Positions 18,685 through 28,944 are shown, counted from the first letter of the stretch. The stretch is 64,000 nt of DNA from Arthrobacter sp. MN05-02 (GCA_004001285.1 AP018697.1:2294001-2358000), one strand, 5' to 3'. The notes: generated by a model from the sequence alone, not told the origin. Numbers and translations are program-made.

Positions 18685-19538
18685 CGGAGGACCCGCTGAT
18701 CCTCGGGAAGGGCGCCGATCCGCAGCATGATGCGGTAGCAGACGACGGAGATCACGAGTCCGCCGAGCAGGACCACCGCGCCGCCTGCGGAGTTGTACGC
18801 CCGGACGGCCTCCGGCCTGGTCGACAGGAGCAGGAGGACGAACCAGGGAGCGGCGACAGCGAGGCGGGCCGCGTTGACGGTCCACGACTGCCGGGCCTCG
18901 AGCTCGCTGCGCGTCCGCGCGGCATCCCGCAGGAATTCGGAGAGGGTGCCGAGCAACCGGCCGAGGTCCGATCCGCCGACCTCCCGCGTCATCCGCAGCG
19001 CCTCGACGATGCGGTCCGCGACCGGATCCGCCAACCGCTCCTTGAGCCGGTTGAGCGCGTCGTCGAACCGCCCGCCTGCCCGGTAGTCCGCACCGAAAGC
19101 CCGGAACGCCGGCCGCAGCTCGAGCGGACCCTTCTCGCCGAGCTGGATGAGCGCCTCCGGGAGCGACAGCCCGGCGCGGATCGCGGACCGGAGGTGGTCC
19201 ACCACGTCCGGCCACAACTCGCGCAGTGACGCGGTGCGCTTCGCGGCCCGCCACCGGACGATCGAGAACGGCAGGAACCCGCCGAAGAGGGCGAAGCACA
19301 GGGCGATCGGTGCGGATCCCGTCAGGACGAAGCCGAGCAGCAGGACGACGACACCCACCGCCGCGCACGACGCGATCAGGCCGGAGGAGGAAACCCGCTC
19401 GACACCGGCTCGCAGGAGGAGTTCGTCGAGCAGCCGTCGCCGGACAGATGCCGACCGAACCTCGACCGGCCGTTCCCAGCAGGACCACCAGACGAGGAAG
19501 AGCCCTGCACCGAGGGCGACCCCCAGCGCCGTACTCAT
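18681..19538 (-). CDS. tadB: Tad secretion inner-membrane protein TadB
   Basis: A 285-residue GspF-domain protein, paired with TadC as the pilus platform. Helices lie at about 3-18, 55-100 (two) and the C-terminus. The cytoplasmic domain carries LRELWPDVVDHLRSAIRAGL and the RMTREVGGSDLGRLLGTLSEFLRD stretch typical of TadB. Its ATG overlaps the ATPase stop by four bases, showing a single translationally coupled operon. Confidence 0.88.
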   Translation of the reverse strand: MSTALGVALGAGLFLVWWSCWERPVEVRSASVRRRLLDELLLRAGVERVSSSGLIASCAAVGVVVLLLGFVLTGSAPIALCFALFGGFLPFSIVRWRAAKRTASLRELWPDVVDHLRSAIRAGLSLPEALIQLGEKGPLELRPAFRAFGADYRAGGRFDDALNRLKERLADPVADRIVEALRMTREVGGSDLGRLLGTLSEFLRDAARTRSELEARQSWTVNAARLAVAAPWFVLLLLSTRPEAVRAYNSAGGAVVLLGGLVISVVCYRIMLRIGALPEDQRVLR

Positions 19539-20761
19539 GCGCGCGTTCCGAGCAGTGACGACACATCTACTCCCGCGGCGGCGAATTTCTCCTCCGCCGG
19601 CATCCCGCTGGCCGTCAGTTCCAGAGTGCCGTCGACCCGCCGAAAGACATGGGAGGACTCGATGACACCGTTCTCGACGCGTCGCCCCAGGGCCATAATC
19701 TCCGTGACCCGGCGGCGGCCATCCGTCAGACGCGCGCAGTGCACCACGAGATCGATGCAGGAGGCCACGGTCGGCACCACGAAGCTGCTCGAGATGTTCT
19801 CACCGGCGAGGAGCGGCAGCGTGCAGATCTTCGTGACGGCATCATGGGCGCTATTGGCGTGGACGCTGCACATCCCCGGCAGGCCGCTGTTCAGCGCGAT
19901 CAGCATGTCCAGGCACTCGGCCTCACGGACCTCCCCGACGACCAGGCGGTCCGGCCGCATCCTGAGCGCCTCTTTCACGAGGCGGCGCAAGGGGATCTCC
20001 CCGTGACCCTCGAGATTGGGCTGCCGGCATTGCAGGCCGACCACGTCGCGCAGCGGCAGTCGCAGCTCGAAGATCTCCTCGACCGTGATGACCCTCTCCC
20101 GGGGACCGATCGACGCACCGAGGCAGTTCAGCATCGTCGTCTTCCCTGCCTGCGTCGCCCCGGAGACCAGGATGTTGAGGCCGCTCGCGACGGCCGCTCC
20201 GAGGAACCGCGACGCCTGTGGGGACAGTGTGCCCAAGTCCACCAGGTGCTCCAGTCTGGATGCCCGGGCGATGAACTTCCGGATGTTCACGGACCAGTGC
20301 TTGCGGGTCACGTCGGGGATCACGACATGCAACCGGGACCCGTCGGGAAGGGAGGCGTCCACGAAGGGCGAGGACAGGTCCAGGCGACGGCCGCTCGACT
20401 TCAGCATCTTCTCGACGAGGTCCCGCACCTGCTGCCCGCTCAGTGACAGCGCCGTGAGTTCGGATTCCCCGTTCCGTGCGAGATACACCTCCGACGGCGC
20501 GTTGATCCAGATCTCCTCGACCGTGGGATCGTCCAGGAGAGGCTGCAGCGCGCCGAACCCCGCGACGGCGTCGTAGATCTGCTTGCGGGCTGCATCGAGC
20601 CGGCCCAGGGGTGGAAGGAAACCGCGGACCGCGCGTTCCTCGTAGTCGGCGACGGCATCGTCGACCAGGAGCTGCACCTCGTCGATCTGGCGGGAGGGGT
20701 CCAGCCCGCGCCTCCGGATGAGCTCCCGCACCTCACCCTCGACCACGTGCACAGCATCCAT
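19535..20761 (-). CDS. tadA: Tad pilus ATPase (TadA/CpaF family)
   Basis: A 408-residue secretion ATPase that drives Flp pilus assembly. An N-terminal helical domain is followed by the PilT/VirB11-type core: FGALQPLLDDPTVEEIWINAP, Walker A SGATQAGKTT near residue 200, the VITVEEIFEL Asp-box region, MRPDRLVVGEVREAE (Walker B) and the SVHANSA His-box. It is the first gene of the leftward operon, and the operon promoter should lie within the 316-base gap to its right. No prepilin peptidase is present next to it. Confidence 0.9.
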   Translation of the reverse strand: MDAVHVVEGEVRELIRRRGLDPSRQIDEVQLLVDDAVADYEERAVRGFLPPLGRLDAARKQIYDAVAGFGALQPLLDDPTVEEIWINAPSEVYLARNGESELTALSLSGQQVRDLVEKMLKSSGRRLDLSSPFVDASLPDGSRLHVVIPDVTRKHWSVNIRKFIARASRLEHLVDLGTLSPQASRFLGAAVASGLNILVSGATQAGKTTMLNCLGASIGPRERVITVEEIFELRLPLRDVVGLQCRQPNLEGHGEIPLRRLVKEALRMRPDRLVVGEVREAECLDMLIALNSGLPGMCSVHANSAHDAVTKICTLPLLAGENISSSFVVPTVASCIDLVVHCARLTDGRRRVTEIMALGRRVENGVIESSHVFRRVDGTLELTASGMPAEEKFAAAGVDVSSLLGTRA

Positions 20762-21077
20762 GGATATCCTCCGCGTACCTGCACGCCGCCGTTGGCGTGG
20801 TGGTCGAGCCCGGACGGCTCCTGCTGCGAATCACCCTACTCAAGGCGGCCCCGGCCGACTAGATGGTGCGGCAGATGTGCATAACCGCAATTTTCCGCCC
20901 TTACAGCGTGCGAGCCCCTGCAACCGCACGACACGCCCAGTGGATTTACCACGGAACGCGCAGGTTTTACCGAGGATTCCGGTTTCACATCCGAAACCTT
21001 CGTTCCAGCCGTAGCAGCTATGTAAGTCTTCTCGGGATTCACTCGCTGGCTGACGCCCGGATTTTGCTGGAGAACCC
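20762..21077. other. divergent intergenic region between the Tad operon and the LGFP metalloprotease
   Basis: A 316-base gap separating two divergent genes, more AT-rich than its surroundings from about 20880 on. It must hold both promoters. I see a small inverted repeat GGTTTC-N6-GAAACC at 20981-20998, possibly an operator or a short mRNA hairpin, and GGAG at 21069-21072 as the ribosome-binding site of the rightward gene. I looked for a c-di-AMP (ydaO-type) riboswitch, common before actinobacterial wall hydrolases, and did not recognise one. Confidence 0.4.
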
Positions 21078-24055
21078 GTGACACTGCCCTCACCCGCTCG
21101 ACTTCTGTGTGCCGCCCTCCTGTCCATAGGTCTCATGGGCAGCGCGGTCCCCGCAGTAGCAACAGAGGCCGTAACGGCCCCGACCCCTTCCGCGACTGCC
21201 GCTCCGGCTGTCCCGGCTGCCCCTCAGGTCCCGACCGGCCCGGCGAGTGCGCCCGCCGCGCCGAAGGCGACAGCCGCACCCGTCGCGCCGGCACCCGCCG
21301 TCGACAGCGGAACGAAAACCGCTCCGACGCCGCAGCCGACGGTTCCCGCCCCGGCATCGGCTGCGACCGCCGAAGCGCCCGCCGCACAGGACGAGGTCAC
21401 GTCCTTCGTCCCGGACCTCTCGTGGAACCCGCTCGAGGACCCGAATTCGAACGCCCGGTACGGCGAACACTTCGCGCAGCCGGTCACCCCGATGAAGTCG
21501 GCGTCACCCTTGGGTCTCGACGGCAGCGCCGGGACCGCAGCGATCGCACCGCGCAGCGGTGACTTCAAGGTCACCCTCGTCACCGTGCAACTGTCGGGGA
21601 AGACAGTTGCCGATACCGACGCGATCAACATGACGGCGGCCCGCAACTCGATCACCAGCGCGAACGCGTACTGGAACGCAGCCTCCGCCGGACGCCTGTC
21701 GATGACGAAGGTGAGCGAGTACCGACACAAGTCGGCGGCGCGGATCACCGACTCCTACGGCACGATCATGGCGACCGTGACGAAGGAACTGAACTGGCAG
21801 TACCGGCCCTACGAGTCGCTCGTGATCTTCGTCCCCCATGCAGACCTCAACTACAACGGCTCCTGGGGCATCCTGGGCGGCGGCTTCACCGACAGCTCCA
21901 CGAGCGGCCGCGTCATCATGCCCTACCCGTCGGCGCTCACCAACAACGTCGTGACCCACGAGTTCGGCCACGTCCTCGGCCTGCACCACGCCAACTCGCT
22001 CGCCTGCCCGGGCGGACGACTCGACGCGCCACGCACCGGATCGTCCTGGGGTGATTCGGGCTGCTGGTCGTCCGAGTACAGCGACATGTCCGACATGATG
22101 GGCTACGCCCAGGTCAGTTCCCCGATGATCAATGCCTTCCTCTGGGAGTACGGCGGCTTCGGGTCCGGTTCGGAGATCCGCAACATCGGGACGCCGTCGG
22201 ACCGGAAGCAGTACACCCTGAAGCCGTGGAGCGGCACGGAATCGCAGCGGGCGCTGAAGTTCGTGGACCCGAAGAGCAAGGAGGTGTACTACCTCGAGCT
22301 TCGCGTACCCCTCGGTTACGACAGGACTGCTGCCGTGGGCGGCAACCAGGGCGTGAAGATCACGAAGCAGGACGTCCTCGGCTGGGCCGGCAACGCATCG
22401 GTGGTCCTCACCCCCAACAGCGGGCTGTACGGCTACTCGAACCGTGCCCTGACGTGGAAGGCGGGACAGACGTTCGTCACCCACTCGGGGACACGCGTGG
22501 AGATCACCTCGATGTCCGTTCCCACGAACGACCCGGCCGCTGCCAGCGCGGTCGTGACCATCACTCCCCCGGCGACAGCTCCGTCGCCGGCGGCGGCGGC
22601 TATCTCGGCGGTTGTTGCGTCCTCGTCCGGGCTCGGGGAGGTGCGCTCCGGTGTCGTGTGTGATCTGACCGGTGGAGGGTGCTACCAGGGGTTCGCCAAT
22701 GGTGCGGTCATCTGGTCCAGTGCCACGGGTGCTGTCATCTCCCTGAACGGGCCGCTGCGCAGCGCGTGGCAGGCAGCCGGCGCTGAAGGCGGAGCCCTGG
22801 GCTACCCCACCGCAGCACAGGTCTGCGGGATCCGCGACAACGGGTGCTACCAGTCCTTCCAGAAGGGCGAGGTGTTCTGGTCCAAGGCCTCCGGAGCCGC
22901 GATCAGCAAGGCCGGCGCGATCCGCACCGCGTACCGTGCTGCCGGCGCCGAGAACGGAGCACTGGGCTTCCCCCTCGCCGCGGAGGTCTGCGGGCTCAAA
23001 GCCGGCGGCTGCTACCAGGCCTTCCAGAACGGAGAGATCCTGTGGTCCTCCGCCACGGGCGCCCAGGTCTCCAAGGCCAGCCCGATCCGCACCGCGTACC
23101 GTGCAGCACGCGCGGAGAACGGCATCCTCGGCTACCCCACCAGCCCGGAGATCTGCGGACTCAAGCTCGACGGGTGCTACCAGGCGTACCAGAACGGGGA
23201 GATCCTCTCCCCGCGACGGAGCACATCAGCAGGACCGGCGGGATCCGTAACGCCTACCGTGCCGCGGGCGCCGAGAACAGCGCCCTCGGGTTCCCCGCCG
23301 GGGAGGAGACCTGCGGCCTCCGGAACGGAGGGTGCTACCAGTCCTTCGCATCGGGCGAGATCATGTGGTCACCCGCCACCGGCGCGCAGATCACCGCCAA
23401 CAGCCCCATCCGCACCGCCTACCGCAAGGCCGGCGCAGAGAACAGCCTCCTGGGCTACCCCGTGAACGCCCAGGTCTGCGGAATCCGCGACAAGGGCTGC
23501 TACCAGTCCTTCCAAAAGGGCGAGATCTTCTGGTCCAGCGACTCCGGAGCCAACATCAGCAGGAGCGGCGGCATCCGCACCCTCTACCGATCCCTCGGAG
23601 CAGAGAACGGCCAACTGGGCTTCCCCACCACCGCCGAGATCTGCGGCCTGCGCGACGGCGGCTGCTACCAGTCCTTCCAGAAGGGCGACATCTACTGGAG
23701 CCCGAGCACCGGGACCACGCTCAGCCCCTCCGGCTCCATCCGCACCGCCTACCGCAAGGCCGGCGCGGAGAACAGCGCCCTGGGCTACCCCCTGACCGCA
23801 GAGATCTGCGGCCTGCGCGAGAACGGCTGCTACCAGTCCTTCCAGAAGGGCGAAATCCTCTGGACCTCCAAGACCGGAGCCAGGATCACCGCCAACGGAC
23901 CCATCCGCACCACCTACCGCAAGGCCGGCGCAGAGAACGGAACCCTCGGCTACCCCACCAACAACCAGACCTGCCCCACCAGCACCAAATGCACCCAGAG
24001 CTTCCAACGCGGAACACTCACCTGGACCTCCACCACAGGCGTCAAACGAACCTGA
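21078..24055 (+). pseudogene. secreted zincin metalloprotease with LGFP repeats, frameshifted
   Basis: A secreted protein that would be about 994 residues. A signal peptide (1-29, ending AVA) leads into an Ala/Pro-rich linker (about 30-105). The protease domain carries the metzincin motif HEFGHVLGLHH near residue 294 and a Met-turn-like DMMGY. An LGFP array of nine units follows. At about 23212, inside the fourth unit, the frame breaks; the remaining units continue in another frame to the stop at 24053-24055. Against the identical downstream copy, seven bases are missing here in several small gaps (NGEILSP... instead of NGEILSSPATG). The GTG start has GGAG seven bases upstream. Mis-assembly of the repeat is a strong alternative to real inactivation. 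Confidence 0.85.
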
Positions 24056-24068
24056 CCCACCCCGACAC
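22578..24068 (+). repeat. 1.49-kb long direct repeat, copy 1 (LGFP array)
   Basis: Copy 1 of a long direct repeat encoding nine LGFP units of about 53 residues each, in the 3' part of the metalloprotease gene. It matches 25210-26707 essentially base for base, at an offset of 2632 bases before about 23212 and 2639 after it. The only differences I see are small gaps totalling seven bases near 23212-23225. Identity continues 13 bases past the stop codon and then ends sharply. Confidence 0.95.
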
Positions 24069-24123
24069 GGATCCACCAGCACGCGTCTCCATGTGCGGCC
24101 CCGAACAAATAGGTGATTTCACA

Positions 24124-26694
24124 GTGAAAACCAAGCGAACTTCCCCATCGGCCCGACTCGCCCTGCTGCTCGCAGCGATCCTCGTCAGTCCTCTGGCACC
24201 GGCATCGGTATCTCCTGCCCTGGCGACCGAGACCGGCGACGTAGCACCGCTGGTCGCTCCCTCACCCACGGTCGAGGTTCCCCCCGCCGTCGGTGCGACA
24301 CCGACCGCCGGTCCGACGGCCCCTCCTGCAGAGGGCGTCCTCCCCCCTGAGGCCGAGGTGCCGGAGCAGCAGGGCGAGGCCGCCGTGGCGCCACCCGAGG
24401 TGAGGAACGCGTCCATGGGGCAGGGACTCGCGCGGATCGCTGAGTCGGGCGATCCCCAGATCCCTCGCGCAGCGGAATCGCGGAAGGGCTTCCTCAGTGG
24501 CGAGGGCGCTGTCGAGGATCTCTCGGAGCAGGGCACGGCGGCGACGAACTACTGGAACCCCGGCGGCGTCCTGGGCGTGGACGTGAGCAGTCACCAGGGA
24601 CGGAGCGTCGCCTGGTCGGCGGCCGCGAGCTACGGTGCCCGCTTCGCCTACGTCAAGGCGACGGAGAACAACGACTACGTGAATCCGTATTTCTCGGACC
24701 AGTACGCGGGGGCGGCAGCGGCGGGCATGTACCGGGGTGCATACCACTTCGCCCTGCCCAACCTGTCCTCGGGCTCGACGCAGGCAACGTTCTTCGTCAA
24801 AACCGGGGGAGGCTGGAGTGCGGACGGCAAGACCCTCCCTCCGCTCCTCGACGTCGAATTCAATCCCTACCCTTCGCTGGGCAACACCTGCTACAACATG
24901 ACGCCCTCGCAGATGGTCGCCTGGATCGCGGACTTCTCCCGGCAGATGCAGGCACTGACGGGCAGGAAGCCGATGATCTACACGGCAGCCAGCTGGTGGA
25001 ACCAGTGCACGGGCAACTCCACGGCGTTCGGCGACCACGCACTCCACGTGGCGCGCTACGGTACGACCACCCCCGGTACCATGCCCAGCGGCTGGACGAA
25101 GCAGAACGTGTGGCAGTACACGGACAGCGGGCCGGTCGTCGGTGACTGGAACCAGTGGAACGGGAACCTGGCAAGCCTGCAGGCATTCGCCAGGAACGAT
25201 GCGAACTCGGCTCCGTCGCCGGCGGCGGCGGCTATCTCGGCGGTTGTTGCGTCCTCGTCCGGGCTCGGGGAGGTGCGCTCCGGTGTCGTGTGTGATCTGA
25301 CCGGTGGAGGGTGCTACCAGGGGTTCGCCAATGGTGCGGTCATCTGGTCCAGTGCCACGGGTGCTGTCATCTCCCTGAACGGGCCGCTGCGCAGCGCGTG
25401 GCAGGCAGCCGGCGCTGAAGGCGGAGCCCTGGGCTACCCCACCGCAGCACAGGTCTGCGGGATCCGCGACAACGGGTGCTACCAGTCCTTCCAGAAGGGC
25501 GAGGTGTTCTGGTCCAAGGCCTCCGGAGCCGCGATCAGCAAGGCCGGCGCGATCCGCACCGCGTACCGTGCTGCCGGCGCCGAGAACGGAGCACTGGGCT
25601 TCCCCCTCGCCGCGGAGGTCTGCGGGCTCAAAGCCGGCGGCTGCTACCAGGCCTTCCAGAACGGAGAGATCCTGTGGTCCTCCGCCACGGGCGCCCAGGT
25701 CTCCAAGGCCAGCCCGATCCGCACCGCGTACCGTGCAGCACGCGCGGAGAACGGCATCCTCGGCTACCCCACCAGCCCGGAGATCTGCGGACTCAAGCTC
25801 GACGGGTGCTACCAGGCGTACCAGAACGGGGAGATCCTCTCCTCCCCCGCGACCGGAGCACACATCAGCAGGACCGGCGGGATCCGTAACGCCTACCGTG
25901 CCGCGGGCGCCGAGAACAGCGCCCTCGGGTTCCCCGCCGGGGAGGAGACCTGCGGCCTCCGGAACGGAGGGTGCTACCAGTCCTTCGCATCGGGCGAGAT
26001 CATGTGGTCACCCGCCACCGGCGCGCAGATCACCGCCAACAGCCCCATCCGCACCGCCTACCGCAAGGCCGGCGCAGAGAACAGCCTCCTGGGCTACCCC
26101 GTGAACGCCCAGGTCTGCGGAATCCGCGACAAGGGCTGCTACCAGTCCTTCCAAAAGGGCGAGATCTTCTGGTCCAGCGACTCCGGAGCCAACATCAGCA
26201 GGAGCGGCGGCATCCGCACCCTCTACCGATCCCTCGGAGCAGAGAACGGCCAACTGGGCTTCCCCACCACCGCCGAGATCTGCGGCCTGCGCGACGGCGG
26301 CTGCTACCAGTCCTTCCAGAAGGGCGACATCTACTGGAGCCCGAGCACCGGGACCACGCTCAGCCCCTCCGGCTCCATCCGCACCGCCTACCGCAAGGCC
26401 GGCGCGGAGAACAGCGCCCTGGGCTACCCCCTGACCGCAGAGATCTGCGGCCTGCGCGAGAACGGCTGCTACCAGTCCTTCCAGAAGGGCGAAATCCTCT
26501 GGACCTCCAAGACCGGAGCCAGGATCACCGCCAACGGACCCATCCGCACCACCTACCGCAAGGCCGGCGCAGAGAACGGAACCCTCGGCTACCCCACCAA
26601 CAACCAGACCTGCCCCACCAGCACCAAATGCACCCAGAGCTTCCAACGCGGAACACTCACCTGGACCTCCACCACAGGCGTCAAACGAACCTGA
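24124..26694 (+). CDS. secreted GH25 muramidase with nine LGFP repeats
   Basis: An 856-residue secreted lysozyme. A signal peptide covers residues 1-38 (ending ALA), followed by a Pro/Glu/Ala-rich linker. The GH25 (Chalaropsis-type) muramidase domain spans about 148-357, with catalytic acid motifs GVDVSSHQG near 152 and LLDVEFNPY near 241 plus a VWQYTDSGPV end strand. The C-terminal half is the LGFP array, with the cores LGYP and LGFP recurring, the first degenerate (LGEV). The GTG at 24124 has AGGTGA upstream. The intact frame shows how the upstream copy should read. It probably cuts glycan strands between MurNAc and GlcNAc while held in the wall. Confidence 0.93.
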   Translation: MKTKRTSPSARLALLLAAILVSPLAPASVSPALATETGDVAPLVAPSPTVEVPPAVGATPTAGPTAPPAEGVLPPEAEVPEQQGEAAVAPPEVRNASMGQGLARIAESGDPQIPRAAESRKGFLSGEGAVEDLSEQGTAATNYWNPGGVLGVDVSSHQGRSVAWSAAASYGARFAYVKATENNDYVNPYFSDQYAGAAAAGMYRGAYHFALPNLSSGSTQATFFVKTGGGWSADGKTLPPLLDVEFNPYPSLGNTCYNMTPSQMVAWIADFSRQMQALTGRKPMIYTAASWWNQCTGNSTAFGDHALHVARYGTTTPGTMPSGWTKQNVWQYTDSGPVVGDWNQWNGNLASLQAFARNDANSAPSPAAAAISAVVASSSGLGEVRSGVVCDLTGGGCYQGFANGAVIWSSATGAVISLNGPLRSAWQAAGAEGGALGYPTAAQVCGIRDNGCYQSFQKGEVFWSKASGAAISKAGAIRTAYRAAGAENGALGFPLAAEVCGLKAGGCYQAFQNGEILWSSATGAQVSKASPIRTAYRAARAENGILGYPTSPEICGLKLDGCYQAYQNGEILSSPATGAHISRTGGIRNAYRAAGAENSALGFPAGEETCGLRNGGCYQSFASGEIMWSPATGAQITANSPIRTAYRKAGAENSLLGYPVNAQVCGIRDKGCYQSFQKGEIFWSSDSGANISRSGGIRTLYRSLGAENGQLGFPTTAEICGLRDGGCYQSFQKGDIYWSPSTGTTLSPSGSIRTAYRKAGAENSALGYPLTAEICGLRENGCYQSFQKGEILWTSKTGARITANGPIRTTYRKAGAENGTLGYPTNNQTCPTSTKCTQSFQRGTLTWTSTTGVKRT

Positions 26695-26707
26695 CCCACC
26701 CCGACAC
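25210..26707 (+). repeat. 1.49-kb long direct repeat, copy 2 (LGFP array)
   Basis: Copy 2 of the long direct repeat, here in frame within the GH25 muramidase gene. Recombination with copy 1 would delete the 2.6 kb between them, removing the GH25 domain and leaving a metalloprotease-LGFP fusion. Confidence 0.95.
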
Positions 26708-26802
26708 CCCGGCGGGCGGGGCGGGAAGCGAGGAAGGCTATCATGAGATCGCACTCGTGCACCGACATCCGTGGACGCTGATCCCGAATACTAGGAGAAT
26801 AT

Positions 26803-28929
26803 TTGATCGACCAGGCTGCTGTAGCAGGGCCGACGAGACGTGCAAGGCCCGGTAGCCCACAGCGCCGCGATATCCAGGCACTCCGCGCACTGGCCGTCGC
26901 CCTCGTCGTCGCGAACCACCTCTGGCCGGGTCTCATCGCCGGCGGGTATGTGGGCGTCGACGTCTTCTTCGTGATCTCCGGCTATCTCATCACCAAGCAC
27001 CTGCTCGGTGAACTGGGGCGGTCGAACCGGATCCGGCTCGGGCAGTTCTACGCGCGGCGGGCGAAGCGGTTGCTGCCCGCCGCGCTTCTCGTGGCCCTGC
27101 TCTCCCTCCTGGTGGCAGCGGTCTACCTGCCCATCGACAGACTGCTGTCCATCGGGCGCGAGACCATCGCCGCCACCCTCTACGTGGAGAACTGGTCGCT
27201 CGCGGCGCAGTCCGTGGACTACTCGGCCCAGAACGACCAGGCCTCCACCGTCCAGCACTACTGGTCGCTGTCCGTCGAGGAGCAGTTCTACCTGGTCTGG
27301 CCGCTCCTCCTCCTCGGCGTCTACCTCCTGGCGGCCGGGCGGCGTTCCCCGCGGGCCTTCCTGCTGACCGCACTCGCTGCAGTCGGCGCGGCCTCGTTCG
27401 CGTTCTCGATCTTCCTCACCTACACGAGCAGGAGCGAAGCGTACTTCGTGACGCCCACCCGGGTGTGGGAGTTCGCCGTCGGCGGCCTCATCGCCGCCAC
27501 CTCCTCCGCCTGGTTCGGCGACCCCCGTTATCCCGCGCGCATCCGGCTCGCAGGTCTCGCCCAGTGGGCGGGGCTGGGCCTCATCGTCGCGTCCGCGCTG
27601 GTGTTCGACGAATCGACTTATTTCCCGGGCTATCTGGCGGCTGTTCCTGTGATGGGTACGGCCCTGGTCATCGCATCGGGCCCGCAGTCCCCGCTCTGGT
27701 CGCCCAACACCCTGCTGGGTGTCTCCGCGGTCCAGACGCTGGGGAACATCTCCTACTCCCTCTATCTCTGGCACTGGCCCGTCATCATCCTGCTGCCGTG
27801 GATCATCGATCGTCCGCTGGGCACCCTCGACCTCCTCGGGGCGCTCCTGCTGTCCCTGCTCCTGGCCGGACTGACGAAGAAGTACGTCGAGGATCCGGGC
27901 CGGTCCCGCCTGCTGCCGCAGGCGTCACCGCGGAGGATCCTCGGTGTCACCCTGGTCGCGTCGATGACGGTCACGGCGATCTGTGCCGCGTCGATCGTCG
28001 CTGCCACCGTCAGCCAGGCAGCGGAAGCACAGCGGCTCGACGCCCTGTCCGGAGGCGAATGCTTCGGCGCGAAGAGCCTGTCGTCCACCGCGTGCCAGGA
28101 TCCCTTCGGTCCTCCCGAGGTGACCAACGTCGGCGAGACGGAAGCGCCCTGGTTCGACGACGCGCAATGCGGCCCCGCTCCCGACCCGATCGTCGTCGGA
28201 GACCAGAAGCTCCTGACGCTGTGCGACTTCTCGGACGGACGGGAGGATCACGAGACCGTCTGGCTGATCGGTGATTCCCATGCGGAGCAGTGGAAGGCCG
28301 CGATCCTTCCACTCGCCCGCGAGAACAACTGGACGGTGAACATCAGTCTCGTCGGCGGCTGTCCGTACCTCGACGTGAAGCGCTCCGCGTTCATGGGAGC
28401 CGAGACCGACACCAAGGTGCAGCGACGGTGCCTGCAGTGGAGTGCCGCCGTCTCCGATCGTGTCCTCGCCACGTCGCCGGACCTGGTGTTCCTCTCCTCC
28501 TTCTCCGTCGGGGAGGAGATCGAGGATGGGACCGGCCGCGCGCAGGGCGACCAGTACCGGGACGCGTTCGCCGACCGGGTGGGTCCCTGGGCCGCCCAGG
28601 GCACCGACGTCTACGTGATCAGGGACACCCCCCTGACCTTGGAGCGTTCGACGCCGGAGTGCCTGGCCCGCAACGGGGAGTCACCGCTGGACTGCGCGAA
28701 CGAGAAGACGCGTGCCCTGCCGGCCGACCCGGCAGCAGAGGCAGCACGCTCGCTCGAGCAGGCGAACGTCCGTGTCCTCGATCTCTCCGACCGGTTCTGC
28801 CCCGACGACACGTGCTACGCAGCCATCGGCGGCCTCCACGTCTACTTCGACGAGGACCACGTGGCCCGGAGCTATGTCCGTTCGCTGATCCCGGAGTTCG
28901 CCGAGCGGTTCGGAGCGGCCGGGTCCTGA
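26803..28929 (+). CDS. membrane acyltransferase 3 with C-terminal SGNH domain
   Basis: A 708-residue OafA-type O-acyltransferase. Residues about 25-400 form the acyltransferase-3 membrane domain with about ten helices, including GYVGVDVFFVISGYLITKHL, RRAKRLLPAALLVAL and HYWSLSVEEQFYLVWPLLLL. From about 460 a periplasmic SGNH esterase-like domain follows, with the nucleophile block WLIGDSHAEQW near 486 and the Asp-His pair YFDEDHVARSY near 683. Such proteins acetylate cell-wall or capsular sugars. It starts at TTG 26803, supported by AGGAG seven bases upstream. It opens the surface-polysaccharide region and overlaps the end of no other gene. Confidence 0.9.
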   Translation: MIDQAAVAGPTRRARPGSPQRRDIQALRALAVALVVANHLWPGLIAGGYVGVDVFFVISGYLITKHLLGELGRSNRIRLGQFYARRAKRLLPAALLVALLSLLVAAVYLPIDRLLSIGRETIAATLYVENWSLAAQSVDYSAQNDQASTVQHYWSLSVEEQFYLVWPLLLLGVYLLAAGRRSPRAFLLTALAAVGAASFAFSIFLTYTSRSEAYFVTPTRVWEFAVGGLIAATSSAWFGDPRYPARIRLAGLAQWAGLGLIVASALVFDESTYFPGYLAAVPVMGTALVIASGPQSPLWSPNTLLGVSAVQTLGNISYSLYLWHWPVIILLPWIIDRPLGTLDLLGALLLSLLLAGLTKKYVEDPGRSRLLPQASPRRILGVTLVASMTVTAICAASIVAATVSQAAEAQRLDALSGGECFGAKSLSSTACQDPFGPPEVTNVGETEAPWFDDAQCGPAPDPIVVGDQKLLTLCDFSDGREDHETVWLIGDSHAEQWKAAILPLARENNWTVNISLVGGCPYLDVKRSAFMGAETDTKVQRRCLQWSAAVSDRVLATSPDLVFLSSFSVGEEIEDGTGRAQGDQYRDAFADRVGPWAAQGTDVYVIRDTPLTLERSTPECLARNGESPLDCANEKTRALPADPAAEAARSLEQANVRVLDLSDRFCPDDTCYAAIGGLHVYFDEDHVARSYVRSLIPEFAERFGAAGS

Positions 28930-28944
28930 GGCGTTCCGCCGGAG

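Noticed and set aside
20762..21077. c-di-AMP riboswitch before the LGFP metalloprotease
   Set aside because: Expected for actinobacterial wall hydrolases, but I could not recognise the conserved core or terminator-like expression platform.
22578..26707. Possible CRISPR-like or satellite array
   Set aside because: The repeats encode LGFP protein units of about 53 residues with conserved reading frame; there are no short palindromic repeats with unique spacers and no cas genes.
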